From positions 62,001 through 126,000 of the forward strand of contig NZ_JBAFWT010000013.1 of NCBI RefSeq assembly GCF_043195195.1: 64,000 nucleotides of DNA. The letters are read 5' to 3'. Position 1 is the stretch's first letter, and every line of letters begins with the position of its first letter. Positions 25,834-35,026 of the stretch are shown here, piece after piece. Source of the DNA: NCEH01 sp043195195 (lineage in GTDB: Bacteria; Pseudomonadota; Alphaproteobacteria; Rhizobiales; Xanthobacteraceae). The notes under the pieces are model-generated. The model saw only the letters and a list, made by a program, of their open reading frames with translations, searched no databases and had not been told where the DNA came from. The position numbers were made by a program, and so were the translations under genes.

Positions 25834-25985
25834 GCGGCTTGGCGTCCGGCTGTTCTTGCGGGCAGAAGTGCCCCGGCCGGGCGAGCCTGGGCCGGAAGCG
25901 AGGAGCGGCGGCAAGGCGCGGCCGCTCCGGCGGTGTGGCCGGCCCTGGTGAGGCCGGCCGATTGGATCACCTTACGCTACCGCTC

Positions 25986-26969
25986 TCACTTCTTGAAGGC
26001 GGCGAGCGCGGCTTCCCCGTCCGGACCGGCCTTCTTGATCCAGTCGGCGGTGAGCTGGGCGCCGATCTTTTCGAAACCGGCGCGCAGCTCGGGGGAGGGG
26101 GGCTCCACCTTCATGCCCTTGGCCTGGAGTTGCTCGACATACCACTTGCTCTTCTCGATGGAGCTCTTCCAGCCCCGCTCTTCGGCGGCGGCGGCGGCCT
26201 TCAACACGGCCTGCTGGGTCGGCTTGTCGAGGGCGTCGAACGCCGCCTTGTTCACGAACACCATGTTCTTCGGCAGCCAGGCCTGGACGTCGTAGAAATA
26301 CGGGATGCTTTCCCAGATCTTCACGTCATAGCCGGTGGCGGCGGAGGTGATGAGGGCGGTGACCACGCCGGTGGCGAGCGCCTGCGCGAGTTCTGCCTGC
26401 TGCACGGTGACCGACTGCGCGCCGAGCAGATCGCCGATGCGCGAGGTGCCGACATTGTAGGCGCGCCATTTTGCGCCCTTCAGATCCTCGACCTTGGTCA
26501 CCGGATTCTTGGAGAAGATGCCCTGCGGCGGCCAGGGCACCGCATACAGGACCATCAGTCCCTGGGCTTCCATCTTCTTTTCGACGAACGGACGCGAGGC
26601 GGCCCACAGCTTTTTCGACGCCTCATAGGAGGTTGCGAGGAAGGGCACCACGTCGATGCCGAAGATCGGGTCCTCGTTTTCGTGGATCGACATGATGACT
26701 TCGCCGGCCTGGGCCTGGCCGGTGGCGACCGCGCGCTTGATCTCTGGCGCCTTGAACAGCGAGGCGTTGGGATGCAGCGTGATGACCAGCTTGCCGCCGG
26801 TAGCGGCTTCCACATCCTTCGCGAACTGGGCGATATTCTCGGTGTGGAAATTATCCGCGGGATAGGCGGAAGGCAGGTTCCATTTGGTCTGCGCGGCAAG
26901 CGGGCTCGCCCCAAGGGCGATGAGGCCCAAGGCGGCGAATGCCGGCGCAAAAAGATGACGTCGTGCCAT
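25986..26969 (-). CDS. TRAP transporter solute-binding protein (DctP family)
   Basis: This 327-residue periplasmic protein captures an organic acid for the DctQM permease. A signal peptide (FAAPAFAALGLIALGASPLAA region) precedes TKWNLPSAYPADNFHTENI, and the arginine that holds the substrate carboxylate is probably in KGAKWRAYNVGTSRIGDLLG. Ligand class is not readable by eye. Related DctP proteins in Bordetella bind pyroglutamate, which would suit the oxoprolinase-type gene divergently encoded 2.4 kb away. It is the last transporter gene, 36 bases after dctM. Confidence 0.9.
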   Translation of the reverse strand: MARRHLFAPAFAALGLIALGASPLAAQTKWNLPSAYPADNFHTENIAQFAKDVEAATGGKLVITLHPNASLFKAPEIKRAVATGQAQAGEVIMSIHENEDPIFGIDVVPFLATSYEASKKLWAASRPFVEKKMEAQGLMVLYAVPWPPQGIFSKNPVTKVEDLKGAKWRAYNVGTSRIGDLLGAQSVTVQQAELAQALATGVVTALITSAATGYDVKIWESIPYFYDVQAWLPKNMVFVNKAAFDALDKPTQQAVLKAAAAAEERGWKSSIEKSKWYVEQLQAKGMKVEPPSPELRAGFEKIGAQLTADWIKKAGPDGEAALAAFKK

Positions 26970-27004
26970 GTTGTTGTTCCTCTCTGTTTGGCTTTAGGCT
27001 CGGC

Positions 27005-28321
27005 TCAGCCCGGAAACACCCAGCGTGGAAGGACAAGGACGATTTCCGGGAACACAGTAATGATTAAAAGAGCGATGTTGAGCAGGATGAAAAACGGCAT
27101 CGCGGCCTTCGCCACGGCCAGTGTATCTTTCCCGCTCATGCTCTGAAGCACGAACAGATTGAACCCCACCGGCGGGGTGATCTGCGCCATCTCAACAAGG
27201 ATGATGAGGAAGACGCCGAACCAAACCAGATCGAAGCCCGCCTGCTGAACCATGGGCAGCACGATGACGGCGGTGAGCACGATCATCGAGATGCCATCCA
27301 CCAGACATCCAAGGAAAATGTACATGATCGCCAAAGCAAGGGCGAGCATGTAGGGGCTAAGGTGCATGGCATCCACCCAGGCCGCTAGGGCCGCGGGAAT
27401 GCCGGTATAGGCCATCGCGGCGGTGGTGAAGGCAGCCCCCGCAATGATGAGCATAATCATGCAGCTCAGACGCGTCGCGCTCATAAGGCTTTCGTACAAG
27501 GTCCGCCACGTGAGGGTGCGGCTCCACAGGGCGAGGGCAAGGGCTCCGGTCACACCCCATGCCGCGCATTCCGTTGCCGTGGCCAGCCCCAGCAACAGCG
27601 ACAGGAACACGCCTGCGATCAACAAAAGGCAGGGAATAAGCTTCGCCGATTGCCGGATCTTTTCGCGGAAAGGCAGGATGGGATCGCGTGGCGGGGTCAG
27701 TGTCGGGTTCATCAGTGACCAGATCACGATGTAGCCGCTGTACAGCGCCATCACGAGCGCGCCGGGAATGAATCCCGCCAGGAAGACCTGCAGCACCGAT
27801 ACGTTCGCGGTAACCGCATAAACCACCATCGGGATCGACGGCGGGATCAGAAGGCCGAGCGTGCCCGAGCCGGCAAGCGAGCCGATGGCAAGCTCTTGGC
27901 TGTAACCGCGTTTGCGCAGTTCCGGCAGGGCCATCTTACCAATGGTCGCGCAGGTGGCCGCGGATGACCCCGACACCGCAGCAAAAATCCCGCAGCCGAC
28001 GACATTCACATGCAACAGCCGGCCGGGGAGCCATTGGAGCCAGGGGGAGAGTCCTCGGAACATCTCTTCCGAAAGCCGCGTGCGGAACAGGATTTCTCCC
28101 ATCCAGATGAACAGTGGCAAGGCCGCGAGGGTCCAGGACGCGCTGGCGCTCCACACCGTGGTGGCGAGCACCTGACCGATCGGCACGTTTGTCGTGAGCA
28201 CCATCGCGGCAAGGCCGATGAGGCCGAGACCAATGGCGATCCAAACACCGCTGCCAAGTACGAACACAAGCAGCAGCAGGAGAATGAGCGCGAGTTGTAC
28301 AAGATCGAGGGAGGGAAACAT
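27005..28321 (-). CDS. TRAP transporter large permease (DctM)
   Basis: This 438-residue inner-membrane protein has around a dozen helices and family segments such as LFIWMGEILFRTRLSEEMF, GSLAGSGTLGLLIPPSIPMV and the closing IVLVLPRWVFPG. The ATG at 28321 is preferred over an in-frame GTG at 28327, because GGGGGAG sits seven bases before the ATG but almost touches the GTG. The dctQ stop lies two bases upstream of the ATG, so translation is coupled. Confidence 0.93.
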   Translation of the reverse strand: MFPSLDLVQLALILLLLLVFVLGSGVWIAIGLGLIGLAAMVLTTNVPIGQVLATTVWSASASWTLAALPLFIWMGEILFRTRLSEEMFRGLSPWLQWLPGRLLHVNVVGCGIFAAVSGSSAATCATIGKMALPELRKRGYSQELAIGSLAGSGTLGLLIPPSIPMVVYAVTANVSVLQVFLAGFIPGALVMALYSGYIVIWSLMNPTLTPPRDPILPFREKIRQSAKLIPCLLLIAGVFLSLLLGLATATECAAWGVTGALALALWSRTLTWRTLYESLMSATRLSCMIMLIIAGAAFTTAAMAYTGIPAALAAWVDAMHLSPYMLALALAIMYIFLGCLVDGISMIVLTAVIVLPMVQQAGFDLVWFGVFLIILVEMAQITPPVGFNLFVLQSMSGKDTLAVAKAAMPFFILLNIALLIITVFPEIVLVLPRWVFPG

Positions 28322-28323
28322 GC

Positions 28324-28872
28324 TCACACTCCCCCGCCGGATGCGATGCGCTCGACCAATTCGTCGGGCGTGGCGGCCGGTTCCTTCTCATAGCGGGGGG
28401 CATTGCCGCGCAGGACGTGGATCAATTCGTCCAGCATGGCGATGAACAAGACCCACAGGCCGAGCGTGTATCCGCTTTGCGGGATCCAGAGGGGAACCGC
28501 GATCACGCCCTGCGAAATATCGAAGAAGCGATAAGAATCGTAAGTGAGACGCGTCGCGCTGAGCGCAAAATAACCGATGAAGGAAACACCCACCAGCAGG
28601 CAGAAAAGCTCAAGATAGCGGCGCGCCGGCCCTCTGAGACGCTCAAGGACCAGGCCGACCCGGATCATTTCACCGTGCTTGAAGGTGTGGGCCAGACCGA
28701 GGAAAGCCATGGCCGCCATCGACCAGGAGGTGAAATCATCGCCGGCGGGAACATTGAGGCCAACTTCCCGCCCCAGCGAAAGGGCCATCATCAACAAGAA
28801 GATCGTGACCAGGAAGCAACCGGCGAGAATGCCGGAGAGCAGATAAAGACCATCAAGGGCTTTGCGGATCAT
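28324..28872 (-). CDS. TRAP transporter small permease (DctQ)
   Basis: This 182-residue protein has four helices. The core segment FLGLAHTFKHGEMIRVGLVL with its conserved glycine/arginine region is typical of DctQ. The ATG at 28872 follows GGTGG and starts directly at the first helix; a frame extension to 28968 would add 32 low-complexity residues. It is the first gene of the dctQMP operon and faces the palindrome at 29080. Confidence 0.9.
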   Translation of the reverse strand: MIRKALDGLYLLSGILAGCFLVTIFLLMMALSLGREVGLNVPAGDDFTSWSMAAMAFLGLAHTFKHGEMIRVGLVLERLRGPARRYLELFCLLVGVSFIGYFALSATRLTYDSYRFFDISQGVIAVPLWIPQSGYTLGLWVLFIAMLDELIHVLRGNAPRYEKEPAATPDELVERIASGGGV

Positions 28873-29079
28873 CGCACCACCCTTTTCTCGGGGTGGATCA
28901 AGCCCGTGCGTAGCGATGAAGGGCAGCCGTGCAGCACCGGCCGGCGCGCACGGCTCCTCTGCCGCCATCGATGGCGGAATTCTTCACTCGTCATCTGAAC
29001 CCCTCAACGGTCGGTGCGGCATCCTTCGGGCAAAACCCTGGATGCTCTGAAAAGATATGCTGGCCTGATGCCGTCATTT

Positions 29080-29098
29080 CGTCAACAAAATGTTGACG
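29080..29098. promoter_or_regulatory. Perfect palindrome between TRAP and oxoprolinase-type genes
   Basis: CGTCAACA-AAA-TGTTGACG has perfect 8-base arms. It lies in the 483-base divergent region 28873-29355, which holds no gene and is AT-richer than its surroundings. On the minus strand TTGACG within it could be a -35 element for dctQMP. MarR-type binding is a reasonable guess; the arms face outwards, so it is not an FNR box. Confidence 0.6.
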
Positions 29099-29355
29099 TT
29101 TTTTCTCATGCATGACTTCATTCAAGCCGGACGGTGCAGAACGCCCGCCCCGGTCACGGCTTCAAGTGCAGAGTGGGGCACAAGGATCGGGAATAGGAAA
29201 TTCTAATTTTAAGCCCATTCATACCTGGATCGATATCAATCTATTCACGGCGTGATTGGCTTGCGAGACACGTGCGCCATCGGTGCATTGCAGAAAACGG
29301 GCCAGCCGGACCCATACGGGCGGCGCGGCGAATGAGATCAGCACAGGGGTCAGAC

Positions 29356-32300
29356 ATGGCAGTGGACGCAGACGCCGCGAGCGCGGGCGAGCGTGGGCTT
29401 TGGGAATTCTGGATCGATCGGGGCGGCACCTTCACCGATATCATCGGTCGCCGCCCCGATGGCAGCCTTGTCGCGCACAAGGTGCTCTCGGAAAATCCCG
29501 GCGCCTATCGTGATGCCGCGGTCCACGGCATCCGCGAGTTGCTCGGTCTGAAGGCGGGGCAACCGATCCCGGCGGGTCTCGTCTCTGCCGTTAAAATGGG
29601 CACCACCGTCGCAACCAATGCGCTGTTGGAGCGCAAGGGCGACCGCACGCTGCTGGTCACAACGCGCGGTTTCCGCGATGCGCTGAAGATCGGCTATCAG
29701 GCGCGGCCGAAGATTTTCGCCAAGAAGATCATCTTGCCCGACATGCTGTTCGAGCGCGTGCTCGAAGTGGACGAGCGTTTGCGCGCCGACGGCACCATTG
29801 AGGCGGCGCCCGATCTTGATGCGGTGCGCGCGGGCCTGGAAGAAGCCTATGCCGCCGGCATCGTCGCGGTGGCCATCGTGTTCATGCACGCCTATCGCTT
29901 CCCCGCCCATGAGCAGCAGGTGGCGGCCGTGGCGCGCGAGATCGGCTTTGCCCAGGTCTCGGTGTCCCACGAGGTCTCCCCGCTCATCAAGCTGGTCGGG
30001 CGCGGCGATACCACCGTGGTGGATGCCTATCTCTCCCCCATCCTGCGCCGCTATGTGGGTCAGGTGGCCGAGGAACTCGGCGCCGGTGAGCCCGCGGGCG
30101 CCGATCCCATCCGACTCATGTTCATGATGTCGTCGGGCGGGCTTACTGCGGCGGACCTGTTCCAGGGCAAGGATGCCTTGCTCTCCGGTCCGGCGGGCGG
30201 CGTGGTTGGCGCGGCGGAGACCGGCGGCATCGCCGGGCTTGAGCGCATCATCGGCTTCGACATGGGCGGCACCTCCACGGACGTGTGCCATTTCGACGGC
30301 GAACTGGAGCGGGCCTTCGATACCGAGGTGGCCGGCGTGCGCATCCGCGCGCCGATGATGCGCATCCACACCGTGGCGGCGGGCGGCGGCTCGATCCTGC
30401 ATTATGACGGCGCCCGCTTCCGCGTCGGCCCCGACAGCGCCGGCGCCAATCCCGGCCCCGCCTGCTACCGGCGCGGCGGGCCGCTGGCGGTGACCGACGC
30501 CAATGTGATGCTCGGCAAGCTCATTCCCGATTTCTTCCCGAAGATCTTCGGGCCGGGCCAGAACGAAGCGCTCGACGCCGAAGTGGTGCGGGCGAAGTTC
30601 GCCACCCTCGCGCAGGACATCGGTGACGGACGCACGCCCGAAGCCGTCGCGGACGGCTTCATCACCATCGCGGTCGAAAACATGGCCAATGCCATCAAGA
30701 AGATTTCGGTGGAGCGCGGCTATGACGTAACGCGCTATGCCCTCACCTGCTTCGGCGGGGCGGGCGGGCAGCACGCGTGCCTGGTGGCCGACGCGCTCGG
30801 CATGAAGAGCGTGCACATCCACCCCTTCTCCGGCCTGCTGTCGGCCTATGGCATGGGGCTCGCCGCGATCCGCGCGCATCGCACCAAGGCGGTGGGCGTG
30901 CGCCTGGCTCCGGAAGCCCTGGTCGCGCTCGGCGAAACCCGCGAGGCGCTGGCGGCGGAGACCGCTGCGGAATTGGTGGGGCAGGGCGTTCCAACGGCAG
31001 AGGTGGAAACCCAGGCCAAGCTCCATTTGCGCTATGAGGGCACCGATACCCCGCTCTCGGTGACCCTGGCCGACATTCCCGCCATGCTGGGCGCGTTCGA
31101 GGCCAAGCATAAGGCCCAATTCGGCTTCGTCTCGCCCGAGAAGCCGGTAGTGGTGGAGGCCATCGAGGTGCAGTCCTCCGGCGGCGGCGCCGGCATTGCG
31201 GAGGCCGACCATCCCTTGAGCGCCGGCACCCCGCAGGCCGATCGCACCGTCCGCTTCTTCTCGCGCGCGCACTGGCACGAGGCCCCGGCGGTGCTGCGCG
31301 CCGCATTCCGGCCCGGCATGGTGCTGGAGGGCCCGGCGATCATCATCGAGCCCAACCAGACAGTGATCGTAGAGCCGGGCTGGCGCGCTCAGGTGAGCGT
31401 GAAGGATCACCTGCTTCTCACCCGCGCGGTGGCGCTCAAGCGGGCCGAGGCGGTGGGCACCCATGCCGATCCGGTCATGCTGGAGGTGTTCAACAATCTT
31501 TTCATGTCGATCGCCGAGCAGATGGGCGTGACGTTACAGAACACAGCCTATTCCGTGAACATCAAGGAGCGGCTCGACTTCTCCTGCGCGGTGTTCTCGG
31601 GCACCGGAGAATTGGTGGCCAACGCGCCCCATATGCCGGTGCATTTGGGCTCCATGGATCGTTCGGTGGAAACCGTGATCCGCGAGAATGAGGGGGCCAT
31701 CCGGCCCGGCGACGTGTTCGCCCTCAACGCGCCCTATAATGGCGGCACCCATCTGCCCGACATCACCGTGTGCTCGCCGGTGTTCGACGATGCGGGCAAG
31801 GAGCTGCTGTTCTGGGTGGCCTCGCGCGGCCATCATGCGGATGTGGGCGGCGTTGCCCCCGGCTCCATGAGCCCGCGCGCCACGATCATCGAGGAAGAGG
31901 GCGTCTATATCGACAATTTCAAACTGGTGGACCAGGGCCGCTTCCGCGAAGAGGAATTGCTGGGCCTGCTTTCCGGTGCGAAATATCCCGCGCGCAATCC
32001 GGTGCAGAACGTGGCGGACCTCAAGGCGCAAATCGCCGCCAATGAGAAGGGCATCCAGGAATTGCGCAAGATGATCTCGACCTTCGGGCTCGATGTCGTC
32101 ACCGCTTATATGGGCCACGTGCAGGACAACGCCGAGGAGAGCGTGCGCCGGGTTCTCGATCGTCTCAATGACTGCGAATACAGCTATGAGATGGACCAGG
32201 GCACGGTGATCAAGGTGAAGATCACCGTCGACAAGGCGGCCCGCCGCGCCACGGTGGATTTCACCGGCTCCTCGCCCCAGCAGGAGACCAATTTCAACGC

Positions 32301-33018
32301 CCCCGCCCCGGTCACGCGCGCCGCCGTGCTCTATGTCTTCCGCGTCATGGTGGAGGACGAAATCCCCATGAATGCCGGCTGCCTGCGCCCCATCGACATC
32401 GTGGTGCCGCAGGGCTCCATGCTCTCCCCGGTCTATCCGGCGGCCGTGGTTGCGGGGAATGTGGAGACCTCGCAGGCGGTCACCAATTGCCTGTTCGGTG
32501 CGCTCAAAGCCATGGGCGCTTCCCAGGGCACCATGAACAATCTCACCTTCGGCAATGAGAAGATCCAGTATTACGAGACCATCTGCTCGGGCTCCCCGGC
32601 AGGTCCCGGGTTTGACGGCACGGATGCGGTGCATGTGCACATGACCAATTCCCGCCTCACCGATCCGGAAATCCTGGAAACCCGCTTCCCCGTGCTGCTG
32701 GAGGATTTCCACGTGCGGCCCGGCTCGGGCGGGAGGGGACAGTGGAACGCGGGCGCGGGCACCTACCGGCGCATCCGCTTCCTGGAGAAGATGGATTGCG
32801 CGCTGCTGTCCTCGCACCGCCGCGTGCGCCCGTTCGGCGTGGACGGCGGGGAATATGGCGCGGTGGGCGAAGGGTTCGTGCGCCGCAATGATGGGTCCTA
32901 CAACGTGTTGGAAGGCTGCGACCAGACGGTGCTGGAGGCCGGCGAGGCGGTGATCGTCATCACGCCTACCGGCGGCGGGTATGGTGATCCGGCGCTGCGA
33001 AAGTCCAAGACCGTTTGA
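29356..33018 (+). CDS. Fused hydantoinase A/B protein, 5-oxoprolinase type
   Basis: This 1220-residue protein joins HyuA and HyuB halves, the layout of ATP-dependent 5-oxoprolinase (OPLAH) and N-methylhydantoinases. The HyuA half opens with FWIDRGGTFTDIIGRRPDG and has the ATP-site segments MGTTVATNALLERKGDR and GFDMGGTSTDVCHFDGE. The HyuB half begins near residue 708 (MLEVFNNLFMSIAEQMG) and carries NAPHMPVHLGSMDRSV, GTHLPDITV and GRGQWNAGAGTYRRI. The start at 29356 follows AGGGG. It is divergent from a TRAP transporter, suggesting uptake and ATP-driven opening of a lactam such as 5-oxoproline. Hydantoins or acetophenone-type substrates of this superfamily remain possible. Confidence 0.88.
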   Translation: MAVDADAASAGERGLWEFWIDRGGTFTDIIGRRPDGSLVAHKVLSENPGAYRDAAVHGIRELLGLKAGQPIPAGLVSAVKMGTTVATNALLERKGDRTLLVTTRGFRDALKIGYQARPKIFAKKIILPDMLFERVLEVDERLRADGTIEAAPDLDAVRAGLEEAYAAGIVAVAIVFMHAYRFPAHEQQVAAVAREIGFAQVSVSHEVSPLIKLVGRGDTTVVDAYLSPILRRYVGQVAEELGAGEPAGADPIRLMFMMSSGGLTAADLFQGKDALLSGPAGGVVGAAETGGIAGLERIIGFDMGGTSTDVCHFDGELERAFDTEVAGVRIRAPMMRIHTVAAGGGSILHYDGARFRVGPDSAGANPGPACYRRGGPLAVTDANVMLGKLIPDFFPKIFGPGQNEALDAEVVRAKFATLAQDIGDGRTPEAVADGFITIAVENMANAIKKISVERGYDVTRYALTCFGGAGGQHACLVADALGMKSVHIHPFSGLLSAYGMGLAAIRAHRTKAVGVRLAPEALVALGETREALAAETAAELVGQGVPTAEVETQAKLHLRYEGTDTPLSVTLADIPAMLGAFEAKHKAQFGFVSPEKPVVVEAIEVQSSGGGAGIAEADHPLSAGTPQADRTVRFFSRAHWHEAPAVLRAAFRPGMVLEGPAIIIEPNQTVIVEPGWRAQVSVKDHLLLTRAVALKRAEAVGTHADPVMLEVFNNLFMSIAEQMGVTLQNTAYSVNIKERLDFSCAVFSGTGELVANAPHMPVHLGSMDRSVETVIRENEGAIRPGDVFALNAPYNGGTHLPDITVCSPVFDDAGKELLFWVASRGHHADVGGVAPGSMSPRATIIEEEGVYIDNFKLVDQGRFREEELLGLLSGAKYPARNPVQNVADLKAQIAANEKGIQELRKMISTFGLDVVTAYMGHVQDNAEESVRRVLDRLNDCEYSYEMDQGTVIKVKITVDKAARRATVDFTGSSPQQETNFNAPAPVTRAAVLYVFRVMVEDEIPMNAGCLRPIDIVVPQGSMLSPVYPAAVVAGNVETSQAVTNCLFGALKAMGASQGTMNNLTFGNEKIQYYETICSGSPAGPGFDGTDAVHVHMTNSRLTDPEILETRFPVLLEDFHVRPGSGGRGQWNAGAGTYRRIRFLEKMDCALLSSHRRVRPFGVDGGEYGAVGEGFVRRNDGSYNVLEGCDQTVLEAGEAVIVITPTGGGYGDPALRKSKTV

Positions 33019-33361
33019 CGAAGCGCCGCGCCGCGACTTGAGCGTGCGATGCGGTCGGCGCGTCTTTTGGAAGGGTCCGCAACCGGCTGAAGGGTCGGTT
33101 GCTCCACAGGCCGGTCCCGATCAGGGCGCCATGCGCTCTGGTCGGGGTATCCGAGTGAGGCGCTTGCCTCTGAAGTCGCGGGAAGTCCTTTGCAAAGTGT
33201 GCTGCTCCGCAAAAACATCATCCAGTGTAGAGGCAAATAAATCAGCGCCAGCCCGGGAAAACTTCAATAGGTGCGCATTGCATCTGTGTCTATTATCATC
33301 GCCTGCGGGGCAGGGTGGGCGTATCCTGTTGTGCTGAGCGCCGCGAACCTGGGCGCGGGCA

Positions 33362-33375
33362 TTGATCCTGATCAA
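33362..33375 (+). promoter_or_regulatory. FNR/FixK box upstream of the cytochrome gene
   Basis: TTGATCCTGATCAA is an exact match to the TTGAT-N4-ATCAA consensus of FNR, Anr and FixK regulators. It ends 61 bases before the cytochrome start. The rest of the 418-base gap 33019-33436 contains no gene that I can support. Confidence 0.8.
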
Positions 33376-33436
33376 ACGGTATTCCGCTGTGTCGCGTAAG
33401 GTGCGGAGAGACTTCAACCCGGCCGGAGTTAAATCC

Positions 33437-33916
33437 ATGCGCACAAAATGGATGGTTACGCTTGCGGGGGTCGCGCTTTCCGGCCTTCTGCTGTTTCCCA
33501 TGGCTGGGGTGACGCAGGTCAACACGCCATCGCCGACCCGCGACCATTATATTCCGCGCCTCGGCGATATCATGGAAACGATGCAACTTCGGCACTTCAA
33601 GCTTTGGTTTGCAGGACGCCTCGGCAATTGGGACTTGGCCGAATATGAACTCGGCCAGATTCGGGCGAGCTTTGAGGACGCCCTGATGCTGTATCCCGGC
33701 ATTCCGGTCGCCGACATGAGTTCCATGACGGAGCCCGCCCATCTCATCGGCGAGGCGATCCGGCAAAAGGACGGGGCGAAGTTCGCCGCCGCCTTCCACG
33801 ACATGACCGGGGCTTGCAATGCCTGTCATCAGTCGATCGGGCGGGGCTTCATCATCGTGCAGGTGCCGACTTCTTCTCCCTTCAGCAATCAGTCCTTCGC
33901 CCCGCCCGTGCGGTAG
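33437..33916 (+). CDS. Periplasmic monohaem c-type cytochrome-like protein
   Basis: This 159-residue protein has a signal peptide (WMVTLAGVALSGLLLFPMAGV) and one haem-binding CXXCH near the C-terminus, in MTGACNACHQSIGRGF. The helical middle (LRHFKLWFAGRLGNWDLAEYELGQ) looks like a four-helix, cytochrome c'-like or single-haem domain; I cannot name the family. The ATG at 33437 has GGAG eight bases upstream. An FNR/FixK box lies in its promoter, so low-oxygen induction is likely. The electron partner is unknown and no oxidase genes are adjacent. Confidence 0.82.
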   Translation: MRTKWMVTLAGVALSGLLLFPMAGVTQVNTPSPTRDHYIPRLGDIMETMQLRHFKLWFAGRLGNWDLAEYELGQIRASFEDALMLYPGIPVADMSSMTEPAHLIGEAIRQKDGAKFAAAFHDMTGACNACHQSIGRGFIIVQVPTSSPFSNQSFAPPVR

Positions 33917-34031
33917 CGGCGCGGATGCGCTGATTCCGCCGCACTCTTGCTGGCTAAGCTATGGCCAAAGCTTGTAGGTTGGCGGTACATGGTGGGGGCG
34001 CGCCCCCGCGCGGGGCCAGGGGAGGCGTATC

Positions 34032-34937
34032 GTGTTAGCGATGTTCTTCCGGATGGTGGTGCCCATACCTGCGGTGCTGGTGCTCGGGTGGACGGTCTCG
34101 TCCGCCTGGGCGGCGGCCGACGCTGCGCCGGAAAGCCAGCCCTGGCGCGTCGTCGAGCCGGCCTCCACCTCACCCTATGCGAATGATGCCGAGCGCCGTG
34201 GCGATATGGGATGCACGCGGGCGATCACTCTCGGACTGTTCGAGAACGTGGTTTCCTTCAATGACGGGCAGGGGTTCGACGCGGACTTGGTGCAGCCTTT
34301 GGCCAATGCGTCCGGCTGCGTGCTTCGCATCGTCGTCCTTCCGCGCAGCAAGATTTGGGCAGGCCTGCGCAGCGGCGAGGTGCAGATTGCGACAATGTCC
34401 GCCTCCACGCCCGAACGGCGTCGCATCGCCTATTTCATTCCCTATGGACGCTGGCGCAACGTCATCGTGGCGCGCGGGGGCTTGGGGCTTGAGACGACCG
34501 AGGCGATTGAGGCCTGGATGGACGCTCCCGGCTTCCGGCTCGGAATCACTGAAGGCCTGCATTACGGGCCGCTCCTCGACGGCAAGGTCCGGCAGCTCCG
34601 TCTCGCCGGCAAGGTGCGTGAATATCCTATTGCTGTCGATTCCCTGGCCGGCCTGCGCGCCGGCGAGGTAACGGCAATGATCGAGCCGATTGTGCACGCC
34701 TATCTCGGTCTCGACCCGGCGACGCGCGAGGCGTTCACGCCCTACCCGGCGTTGCAGCTTCCCTCATTCCCAGTCGGCCTTGCCTTCTCCCACGTCCGCT
34801 TCACGCCGGCGAACATGGCCAATTGGCAACGTGTGATGGAAGGATTGATCCTGTCCGGCGTGTGGCGCAGAATTGTACAACCTTATATGCCGCCGCAGGC
34901 CTTGGCGGATTTTCTCGACCTGCCTCCGGATCGTTGA
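34032..34937 (+). CDS. Periplasmic solute-binding-like protein, family 3 type
   Basis: This 301-residue protein has a signal peptide (PIPAVLVLGWTVSSAWA) and a SBP_bac_3-like domain: ITLGLFENVVSFNDGQGFDA, then LPRSKIWAGLRSGEVQIATM and FRLGITEGLHYG. It starts with GTG at 34032 after a GGAGG six bases upstream; an ATG lies three codons further. No ABC permease is adjacent. It precedes the dCache-HD-GYP gene by 89 bases on the same strand, so it could be a sensory binding partner rather than a transport protein, which is inference. Confidence 0.82.
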   Translation: MLAMFFRMVVPIPAVLVLGWTVSSAWAAADAAPESQPWRVVEPASTSPYANDAERRGDMGCTRAITLGLFENVVSFNDGQGFDADLVQPLANASGCVLRIVVLPRSKIWAGLRSGEVQIATMSASTPERRRIAYFIPYGRWRNVIVARGGLGLETTEAIEAWMDAPGFRLGITEGLHYGPLLDGKVRQLRLAGKVREYPIAVDSLAGLRAGEVTAMIEPIVHAYLGLDPATREAFTPYPALQLPSFPVGLAFSHVRFTPANMANWQRVMEGLILSGVWRRIVQPYMPPQALADFLDLPPDR

Positions 34938-35026
34938 GGGCGACGATGTTCGGGCGCCCACCCTGATTGCGGACTCTTGCGAGGTCCGAAGCAACTACCG
35001 CAGATATTTCTTTCGGAAGGCCCAAA

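Noticed and set aside
29080..29098. Palindrome read as an FNR box
   Set aside because: The arms are GTCAA...TTGAC, outward-facing, whereas the FNR/FixK consensus is TTGAT-N4-ATCAA facing inward.
29350..31464. 704-residue minus-strand frame opposite the oxoprolinase-type gene
   Set aside because: Low-complexity His/Gly/Ala/Arg translation with no recognisable domain, lying fully within a well-supported plus-strand gene.
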